From: Kuschelorhynchus macadamiae
Taxonomy: Eukaryota > Arthropoda > Insecta > Coleoptera > Curculionidae
DNA: 64,000 nt
Assembly (NCBI GenBank): GCA_030620095.1
Contig: JAUTXW010000322.1
Coordinates: forward strand, 1,581,001-1,645,000
Direction: 5' to 3'
The notes under the pieces are model-generated. The model saw nothing but the letters and a program-made list of their open reading frames with translations. It searched no databases and was not told the DNA's origin. Both the position numbers and the translations under genes were made by a program. Below are positions 55,770-64,000 of this stretch, piece by piece; within the stretch, counting starts at the first letter, position 1, and every line of letters starts with the position of its first letter.

Positions 55770-58290
55770 GAGCGTCCCTAAATGCCAAGCAATATGTTGC
55801 CTCAATTCCATTTGTCTGTCGCGTCGTAGCTAAGAACTACTTACCCGGTTGACTTCAAATTTTGCACCAAAACCAAGGGATCAATCTAAAATATTTTCGT
55901 ATGAATCCAAAAGAGCAAAACAAAATAGCGGCCTAATAAATTATTTTGAAAAAGTCAGTATAAAAAAACTACTTATTAGATAAATTTAAAGTTTCGGACA
56001 TATATTAAGAGTCATATAGAGAATAACTGATAAAAATGTGGTACGAATTCAAGACGGATAAACAAAATGGCGGCCAAATAAAATGTCTAAAACAATCAAT
56101 GTAAAAAATCTTCTTATTCATTTGGCTTATTATCTTGCAGCAAAATTGAATATGATACACGGATCAACTAGTATAAATTCAAAATGGCGGTCTTAAAAAA
56201 TCAGTGTAAAAAAATCGGTAAACTTCCTTTACACAGAACTTCCCTCGTTATCGTAGTCCTTACTTTTAATCGAAATAGTGAAGTGTGGCCAAATTTAGTT
56301 CAGCACATAGTACATTTAATAACACATATATACCGTTTTTTTAAACATTTTTATTGGACGCCATTTTGTTTCATCATATTGAATTACTATCAATATTTTA
56401 CCGATTTTTACCTATGTCACACTTTATTTTTGGGCATAATTTAAAACAAATTCAATAGGTATTTTTTACATTTTACACACACCGCCATTTTTTTACGTCA
56501 TGTTGAATTTGAAATTAATCTAATGAGTAGTATCTTCAGGCCGATTTTTTAAATATTCTGTTAAGTCGCCATTTTCTTTTGCTATCTTATAATCAAACCA
56601 ATATGTTATCAGTTTATTCCTACGTAACACTTGTTTTTTGTGCAAAATTTGAGGAAATTGAATAATAGGTTTATTTAATAATAATTTTTTAACAATTCTC
56701 GAGGCTGCTACCTTGTTTCGGCATATTCGATTTTACGAAAATATTACCAGGTCATCCCCATATGAGCCTTCATTTTTTTTATTAAAATTAGAAGTGGCTC
56801 TGATGAGTAGTATTTAAACTATGCTGCGAACTGTAGTCAACTGTCAGACTGCTTTGCTTGGGTGACACCTATGTGGAACCCGAGCTTGTGGGACGTGCGC
56901 GACCTGAAAGGGTCCTTTCCTTTCTAAAAAGGAGTGGGCTCTTGGCCTGACACGCCTACTTGGGGGGATAGCACAATGGGCCCCAGTGAGCCTAAGTGCT
57001 GCCCTTGTCGGGCTCCCCATCTACGTCTATGTTTATGTCTATGCCGCGAACTGACCGATAACCGATGGAATTGATAAAATATATCTTTTGGCCTCTATAG
57101 GGACGGTAAAACGCGAAGATATGTAAAGAATCAGAGGGTGATTTTTTCAGATTACAAAAATTTTATTTAGCCGCTATTTTGTTCCGCCATCTTAAATTAA
57201 TGCTACAGTTTTACTAGTTCACCTCTATACTACAATTGGTTATGGCACACAATTTGAAATTAGTTCATTAAGTAGTTTTTTCAGCCTGAATTTTTAAATA
57301 TTTTATTAAGCCGCCATTTTGGATGCGTAGCAAAAATTTTACCAGTTGATTTCTACACAATACTTACTTGATTTTTATGTAAAATTTGAGATAAATTGGA
57401 TAAGTAGTTTTTTAGTAATAATTTTTTTAATATTTCATTAGGCGACCATTTTCTTTTGACGTTTTCGATTTTATCCAGAATTTCCTCGGTCATTGTCATG
57501 TGACCCTTAATTTTGGACTATAATCTGAAGTCAATCGGGTAAGTAGTTTTTCAGATACGCTGCGTACAGAAGGATCGATAGACAGACCGACAGAATTGAG
57601 AAAACTTATTTTTCGCAATCTAGGGACGCTAAAACCTGAAAATATGTGAAACCTGTAATTTTTTTACGTTTATAAATATTTATTTGGCCGCCGTTTTGTT
57701 CCGCCATCTTGAATAAGTACCACAATTTTACTAGTTCTTCTCTATACCACAATTAGTTATGGCACACAATTTGAAATCAGTCCATTAAATAGTATATTAA
57801 ATAGTAAATATCTTGCATTCGTACCAAAATTTTACTTGTTGATCCCTACCTAATAGTTGATTTTTGTGCAAAATTATAGATAAATTGGATAACCATATCT
57901 TTAGTAATACATTTTTTGACATTTGCCTACGCGGTTATTTTGTTGCCATATTAGATTTTTACCAAAGTGTTATCATGTCATTCCCATGTGACCCTTCATT
58001 TTTGAAATTTTGAAGTCATTCGGTTAAGTAATTTTTTAGTTATGCCGCCAACAGACAGACCGACGGATTTGAGAAAACATGTTTTTCGGCATCCAGGGAC
58101 ACTGAAACGTAAAGATCTGAAAAAATATAAGAGGGTGATTTTTTCACGATTACAATATTTCTCTTTCATGACGAAAGTAAAAAATCAATTTATTTTAAAT
58201 CATTCCCAACATATAAGGGTTGTTCAGGTAGAAACTGGTAAAATATGGTGGTATTGGTAGAACAAAATGGCGCGCAATAAAAATATATGA
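55770..58290. repeat. Modular GCCGCCATTTTGTT repeat, main block
   Basis: About 2.5 kb of diverged units. The block starts in inverse orientation (ATAGCGGCC at 55926, ATGGCGGCC at 56068, ATGGCGGTC at 56182). It turns near 56250-56330 and continues in the direct orientation (GCCATTTTGTT-like cores at 56355, 56482, 56570, 57168, 57310, 57443, 57687 and 57926). Core spacing is mostly 90-150 bp. Terminal modules (CGACAG... TTTTTCGGCATCTAGGGAC... GAGGGTGATTTTTTCA) recur at 57085-57150, 57585-57660 and 58060-58145. A small LINE copy is inserted at 56834-57038. Confidence 0.8.
56834..57038 (+). mobile_element. 5'-truncated LINE 3' end with target duplication
   Basis: About 205 bp of GC-rich sequence (CACAATGGGCCCCAGTGAGC, then GCCCTTGTCGGGCTCCCCAT) ends in CTACGTCTATGTTTATGT-type repeats, as in many insect non-LTR 3' ends. 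CTATGCTGCGAACTG (56819-56833) and CTATGCCGCGAACTG (57039-57053) form a 15-bp duplication with one mismatch. Confidence 0.8.
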
Positions 58291-60035
58291 AAACAGTATA
58301 TTAAATGACAAGGTGCGAAACTAATTTGGGTTCCACTTTACTATTCCTAATGAAAGGAAATATTCATAACAAGGGAAGTTCCGGGTAAAAGAAATTTACC
58401 GATTTTTTTCTGTTTTTGTTGCTTCAGAAATTTAAATGTAACGCGGCGTTCGCGTGTAAATATTCTGATACACTCTATCATGGTTTTATTATAGAATCAA
58501 AAATACTGTCAAATAAATGTAAGCATAATAAAGCATTTTAATACAAAACATGTTGAAGTTGAATTTAATTTAAAATTTATATGTTGCTCAAAAACCGCTG
58601 CTGGCTCCAAAAACTCTCTGGGCGGAAATTTTCCACAGCGATGTTTGAAGTTGGAATTTTGACTTTCTCTCTTTCATATGTCTCTGTCTAACACATGGGC
58701 AATGATTGATACACAACAAACGAGGATTTATGAATGAAAGGTTGTGTCTCTCCTTGCTTATATGTTTATGCTTCCCTTTCTCATATACTGGTCATCCTAG
58801 GAGTACAGCAGCATGGGTTTGACGTCACCAGAGGTTTTTAATCTGTATTTATGGAATTTTCAAATGATTTCATCAATTTCATTCGAATTTTTGTGACGCT
58901 GCTAGCCCGGCCTGAAGATCGAATGAACTACGCAATCCTTTCTTGTTCATCTGGTTGAAAATAACACTTGTTTACAGTACACCTAGAGCACGTAAACTAC
59001 TTTATTTTGTTGTTCGTTTTTTTTCTAAGAGAAGATTCGGTATCACTCAAGTGAATTAGGAAAAAGTGAAGAAATGTACTTATGCTGTATGTGCTGTATT
59101 TGATTACAAACTAATTTCAAGCTTTTCGGGAGTAGGGTGTTAGATCTGCATTAACAACTTGGCTTTTATATATTTTGCTAATTTTTTAACTGTTCGTTTA
59201 GTGCAAGTATTATTAGTATGTATCTGTAAAGTTATCGCACAAATATTTTACTTCTGGTTACTAGTACCAGTCACGACGGGTAAGAAGGCTGGGGGTCGAA
59301 AGATTCACCTAGGATCCTGGTTTTGAAGCTCACGTTATGGTGCAGGTCTCATAGTGGAAAGTAGACGTTAATTATTAAAATAAAGCTAATTTTACACATC
59401 GACAACGTGTACATCTCTTTACACTTCTATGCAATGAAAAGTTGTAACTTCTTCCTGATAATTTCTGATTTCTGTTACCAGAGGTGCTCGTAGTCATTTT
59501 CTTACTTTTTTGTTCCCTACTGACACGGATACTGGTATAGAAATCTTCACTAATGCCAGGCGATGTAGGAGAATATTACCGATTGGTGGAATTGGACTGT
59601 TCCTCTTGGTATTTACCAGAATTGGCTTGTCTATCTCCGCCGAACTTGATGAATGACATGTAAGGGTAACAAAGCGCTATTTAAGTAAGAAGTACTGGAA
59701 TAGACCAAAAGAACTCTGCCTAGTCCTTGAGTTGCCAACTACATCCATTAAACTGAGTTACTGATACTGCTACACTTGGTACCCTCTCAGCTCCTGTAAA
59801 GGCGTGAAAAAATAATACAAGTTGGTCCTCTATTAATGGCTGATAGATTGTGCGTTGGTTGGTTTTGATAGCGTGAGTGTTTTTACTAATATATCTAGAA
59901 AAAGAGCTTTAAACATAGTAAGTTAAAACTTAAATTTGAAGACAATCTTGGTAAACTCGCAATATTAAGCTTTAACACTATTCAATATTTACGAACTTTT
60001 TATGGCTATGGGGTTAACTTTACCTTTTTTTTAGT
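58291..60035. other. Unassigned sequence
   Basis: No gene supported. 59265-59370 and 59520-59720 are a little less AT-rich but show no recognisable protein. Confidence 0.45.
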
Positions 60036-60039
60036 TATA

Positions 60040-60690
60040 TTTTTATGGACAATTTTGAATTAAATTTTGTACAAAAGTTCTAACATAAAGTACTTGTTTT
60101 GTTTAAAAATATTATTGGAATTTTTTGTATTTAAAAGGCGATGATCAATATTTAAAAGACTTTTTATATGATATTAACACTACTGATCGCTATATCAAAC
60201 TTGATTTTTGTGCGAGATTTAAAATCAAACAAGTAGGTAGTTTTATTAGTCTGATTTTTTAAAACCGTTTAGTAGTCCGCCTCCATTTCGTTTCTTCATC
60301 TCGAATTAATATCATAATTTTACCAGTTCTCCTGAATATCACACTTTATTACTCAAAATTTGATCACAACTGACTAATTAATTAAACTTGAATTATATGC
60401 AACATATATAATTCTTGATTTTTGTAAAAAAAATTGAGTTCAACTGAGTAAATAGTTTTTTACACTGATTTTTTAAACATTTTATTATAATGGATTTTTA
60501 CCAAAATCTTAGAGCGACGAAACCATATGACCCAACATTTAAAGTCAATCGGTTAAGTAGTTTTTTACCTATTCCGCGAGCAGACAGTCAGTCAGAAAAA
60601 GGAAAATTTGTTTTCGGCATCTAGAAACCCTAAAACATGAAGTTGTGTCAGAACCAGTGAGGGCGATTTTTCACTCTCTTAAAAGGGAAG
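60040..60690. repeat. Modular GCCGCCATTTTGTT repeat, diverged copy
   Basis: Direct-orientation modules TTTTTGTGCGAGATTT, CCGCCTCCATTTCGTTTC, ATAATTTTACCAGTTC, AATCGGTTAAGTAGTTTTTT, CAGACAGTCAGTCAG and TTCGGCATCTAGAAACCC, ending with GAGGGCGATTTTTCA. Confidence 0.65.
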
Positions 60691-61148
60691 TAAGTATTTA
60701 CTTAGAAGCGTGCTTACAAAAATAAAACCATATATTGAATAATTTCTGACAGAATGTTTTAAAAAAAACTTATCTAGAATATGTTGGTTTTTTATTGCAA
60801 TTTGCTGTATCCTTTATTTCAGTATTGAGCAAAATCAGTCATGTGTTATTAAAATTAACTGAACAAGATACTACACAACTATCTTCATTTAACGATATTA
60901 AATCACCTGCGAAATGTTGCCATTTTTGGAACACAATTCTTTTTTAAAAATACTAGAAGCATTCTAATTCATTTTGTGATAGTTATAAAGTCCATGTTTC
61001 CAAATGTTTGATTTAGGAAAATCCCTATTTTTTGTGTAAGTTCTTAGATCCTGTCTGAAGAGAATAGACCGTTTCTATTGTCTGACGAGACAGTCATCTT
61101 CGAAAATGTAAAATATGATATTGGCGAAATATCAGCAAAACTAATCTT

Positions 61149-61895
61149 TTCAGAACTGATAGCGGCTCCTCCATTAGGTCAAATGGGCAATGACCCCCCA
61201 ATAAATATTTCCAAACTTAATTTATATTTTTTCAATTTTTTGTAAATTTGGAAATTCCCTCTATTATTCAAAGCGTATAAACTCGTTGACCGTCCTCTTA
61301 ATTCCGCGACACACTATCCATGCTTCGCACTGCAATTTCCGGGAGGTTTCGTTTCATTTGGAATTGATCACGGCTGGCGGCCTGCGTTGACCTCGTGGTT
61401 ATAAACGGAGCTGACTTTTTCCCAAGTGTTCCCGATCAAATTCGCATAGCGCCCCTATAGCGCCCCAAAATTTGGGCAACAGCCACGCCGAGGAAACTTA
61501 AATATTTTTTTCAGTCGATGTGTTTAACGTGGATCGTGTGATAGGTTGTGGTTACGATTACATATTTTTATAAACTTTATTTTCAAGATTTTTCATTTTC
61601 TTTGTTGATTTTGTGGTTTAAATTAATGTTTTAAAGAAAGGTAGCGACAGTCTTTTAGAATATTAAGATTTTATAAACCGTTTTCAATTATATTGGCGAG
61701 CTGAACTTTGAGAAACGACTCGACCTTTGCCGAAATTTAAAATTCAGCAAACAGGTAAAGACAAAAACAAAGAAATAAATCGGTATTTTCGTAGAAATAT
61801 GCACGATTTATGTGCCTGGACATGCGGTTGCGAAGTAACAAAGGCATTTTATTGTTTCGTGTGTCTGATTTTTTCAGATGACTCTTTGTGGCTTA
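61149..61895 (+). mobile_element. Truncated second copy of the hAT family
   Basis: The start TAGCGGCTCCTCCATTAGG, then CAATGACCCCCCAATAAATATTTC, matches the inverse of the right end of the 31721-33163 element (GTGGCGGCTC...CAATGACCCCCCAAAAATATTTC). The copy breaks off at about 61895 inside the transposase, so it has no right end. Confidence 0.8.
61724..61895 (+). pseudogene. hAT transposase N-terminal fragment
   Basis: LPKFKIQQTGKDKNKEINRYF, then RRNMHDLCAWTCGCEVTKAF and YCFVCLIFSDDSLW, is clearly related to the minus-strand fragment at 31858-32495 (SMYDLTNWICGCEVSNSFYCYVCLLF). It contains the first half of the TTF-type finger (CGC...CFVC). Translation after SLW has no similarity and marks the breakpoint. 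Nothing catalytic is present. Confidence 0.82.
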
Positions 61896-61899
61896 TATG

Positions 61900-62056
61900 T
61901 ATTGACTATGCGTGAATTAAAAAGCGTTTTCATAAGTTTTATGGGGTAGCTATTTTGTATAAGCATTTCTTTAGCTTTTTTAATAGCATTTTCTTGATAA
62001 ATTGGATCACTTAGTTTTAGAGCTCCGACAAACGGATACAAAATATATTGTAACAT
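61900..62056 (-). pseudogene. Possible Penelope-like RT fragment
   Basis: The minus strand encodes FVGALKLSDPIYQENAIKKA, then KEMLIQNSYPIKLMKTLFNS. The IQNSYP-x-K-L pattern resembles the segment after the RT domain in Penelope-like elements (a helix, then LIxNGYPxxLI). Only about 50 residues are visible, and no catalytic motif. It abuts the breakpoint of the hAT copy. This could also be chance. Confidence 0.3.
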
Positions 62057-62254
62057 CTTAAACTATTAATACTAGTATTACAAAAATCCTATATTAATCA
62101 TTTTCCACGACTTGAATAACATAATAAATATAAAATTTTAAATGTCATGTACATATAAATAATAGTTTCTTGCAACCGATCTTTTTTTTAATAAAATAGA
62201 TATTCAGTACCGTTTTAAATGTGTAGTAATCTATATATGTCTGACTGTTACTCA

Positions 62255-62337
62255 ACAGCAAAAGTTATGGTTAGAGCAATTGGTTAGAGATCCAAAGGTG
62301 CAGGTTCGATCCCCGCTTATACCATAACTATTGCTGT
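62255..62337 (+). ncRNA. tRNA-like hairpin with a 17-bp stem
   Basis: ACAGCAAAAGTTATGGT (62255-62271) pairs with 62321-62337 with one mismatch. The 49-base core has a perfect B-box-like GGTTCGATCCC (62303-62313) within a T-arm-like GCAGG...CCCGC. An A-box-like TTAGAGCAATTGG (62271-62283) precedes it. There is no room for a normal anticodon arm, so this is not a standard tRNA. It could be a tRNA-derived pseudogene, a SINE-like piece, or a transcribed hairpin. Confidence 0.55.
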
Positions 62338-62478
62338 AGATTAAATATGTCTAAAAAAATGTATAATGATATTACATAATCTGCAGTGGACCCATTTGTT
62401 CAACTTGACTTAAAAATTTAAAAAAAATAAAACGAACTTTAAAAAGATGCAATAAAATTAATATTGTACTTCACCTGG

Positions 62479-62650
62479 AAAATTCTACTCTGTGAACTCG
62501 GCCCCAAACTAATAAAGACAGTACTAATTTTTAATTAATTAAGAATGTTTGGCTCCGACTTTACAGAGTAAAATTTTGCAGATAGAATAAAAATTATTTT
62601 TTACTTTTTAGTGCATTTTGTTGAGATCGGCTTTGTTTATTTTATAAAAA
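62479..62650. repeat. Palindromic MITE-like repeat, second copy
   Basis: AAATTCTACTCTGTGAACTC (62480 on) is the diverged inverse of GGCTCCGACTTTACAGAGT (62550-62570). It is followed by ATTATTTTTTACTTTTTAGTGC (62594-62615), the same motif as at 14760-14790. Confidence 0.6.
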
Positions 62651-64000
62651 ATTTTATTTCTTGTAACTGTTATCGGAATTGACATATTTGCAAAAATGTG
62701 ATTTTCTCCCTTAACGCAAAGTAGAGGCGGAAGCGGCAGCAAAACTCATGATATTAATTATACACCAAAAAAGAACAACTATGCTAAGTATATTCTTTTC
62801 ATGACCTTTTACAACGTTGGGCCTTTTATTTGCCTCTAAATAAAGGACTACAAGTGTCGCATTTTTATTTTTTTATAAATAAATATAATTCCCCAAGTAT
62901 CCAACCGCGGGACGGTTGCCCCGGTTTCTTTCAAACGCAGCGAAAGCCTTAAAATGTACTTAAAAATCGCCTCTTAGCATATTTTTTACTTTAGTAAATC
63001 AGAGACAGGGATCTTTATGGCTAGCTTTTGGGGTGAATTATTTTGCATAATAGAATATCTTCATGTAACACTTTCTGAACCTTAAAGATATATGGTGAAA
63101 ATCTGCCAAGGTGCTTTTAAATTTTAAATGAGCTTGGTAGAATAATTTCGCTTGAAGTTGTGGGATAACTTGCATTATAAAAAATGTATCTAACATTATT
63201 ATATAAAAGCAGCGATTACAAATTTTTATTTTTTTTCTAGAACTGCGGTAGTTATTTAAATATATTTATTTTGGCAAGGAAATAGATTATAGAGATGCGG
63301 GTTTATTACTTCCAATCAAAACTCTCGTTTAGTATAATAACCTTTCAAAAATATTTTTTAACAAATTGTAAAGTAACAAATAAAAATTTTGAAAGTTTTG
63401 TTTTGTTATAGATGAAAAAGAGAATTTTAATTCAAGAACCTTCGTTAAGCAGATGATATAACTTGGTTAGCACCATCTAAGCAAAAACTGTAGATTTTAT
63501 TAGAATACTGAAACCAAATTAAAAGTTTAAAATACATAACAATACTTATCGGATGAGATAATATTATAGCAACATATCATAAAAAGAAAAACGGAAGAAA
63601 TACTGACACCATATAATAGCCAAACATTTATCATAAAAAATAAACCTGACTTTAAAATAAAGCCTTAGAAAGCAAACAAAAAAATAATATTTTATTTCAA
63701 CTTGAAAATTTTACTTTATAAAATAAGTGTCAGCTTTAAACTTTTTGAGGCCTAAATATGGGTTAAATAAACCTAACTAAATAAACAATTAGCTAAGGGG
63801 TCATTGTCTATGAAATTTTACCAGAATCAAGATTTTAATATTAGAAAAAAGCCCCATCTATAGTATATATAGAAAACCAGCAATACACTTTGTCAAAAAT
63901 TAAAATGATTAGTAAAATTGAATTTTGTGCAATTAAGATTCTCAAAAACCATGATCATTTATTAAGATTTATAATAACAGAAATAGCGTGACAAAAATAT
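62651..64000. other. Unassigned AT-rich sequence
   Basis: No gene supported. 63690-63930 carries inverse AAAATTTTACTTTATAAAATAAG and the AATAAACAATTAGCTAAGGGG... ACCAGAATC tail shared with 14890-14960, so it is another piece of the same repeat family. Confidence 0.5.

Noticed and set aside
62272..62327. Standard tRNA gene
   Set aside because: The B box and T arm are good, but the anticodon arm is missing and the stem is far too long, so it is described only as tRNA-like.

Overview
The window is AT-rich, eukaryotic DNA that looks like an insect nuclear genome, possibly a beetle, although the order is inferred from repeat style and not proven. It carries an env-bearing Ty3/Gypsy element of the errantivirus type, a BEL/Pao element, a second Ty3/Gypsy element, IS630/Tc1-mariner-like and hAT transposons, a Crypton-like tyrosine recombinase, and CR1/Jockey-like non-LTR elements. 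I found no convincing host gene, no rRNA gene and no standard tRNA. Almost every reading frame with recognisable similarity belongs to a mobile element.

Layout. 1-3493: the 3' part of an errantivirus-like element (integrase, a spliced F-like env, 3' LTR) ending against a (TA)n tract. 3.6-6.3 kb: unassigned. 6341-13441: a complete BEL/Pao element on the minus strand, with 5-bp target duplications (ATAAT) and LTRs differing by four substitutions and a 2-bp indel, but with three frame breaks in pol. 14.5-16 kb: small palindromic and hAT-type MITE-like repeats. 16.84-18.4 kb: a decayed IS630/mariner-like element. 18576-25449: a palindromic MITE flanked by TA that was split by a complete Gypsy element (18689-24833). 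That Gypsy element carries an extra first ORF for a small, probably N-myristoylated membrane protein.

27.5-34.1 kb is a nested structure. An IS630-like transposon has unusually long inverted repeats (about 440 bp once later insertions are removed). Its left repeat is interrupted by another inverted-repeat element. Its right repeat is interrupted by an internally deleted hAT element with near-perfect 8-bp duplications and by a copy of a modular repeat rich in GCCGCCATTTTGTT-type motifs. 36.4-38.7 kb: a Crypton-like tyrosine recombinase pseudogene next to two palindromic 22-mers, followed by a decayed LINE. 40.5-41.8 kb: a degenerate tandem array of about 145-bp period. 43.19-43.39 kb: a long (TA)n tract. 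46.0-50.3 kb: a near full-length but inactivated LINE on the minus strand. 55.8-58.3 kb: the largest block of the GCCGCCATTTTGTT repeat, with a tiny 5'-truncated LINE insertion inside it. 61.1-62.4 kb: a truncated second hAT copy and a tRNA-like hairpin with a 17-bp stem.

The genes do not form a pathway. They are independent replication modules (gag/pol/env, RT/endonuclease, transposases, recombinase) at different stages of decay, and their nesting gives a relative order of insertion. The most unusual items are the membrane-protein ORF of the second Gypsy element, the modular GCCGCCATTTTGTT repeat family, the long-TIR nested transposon, the Crypton with its palindromic neighbours, and the tRNA-like hairpin.
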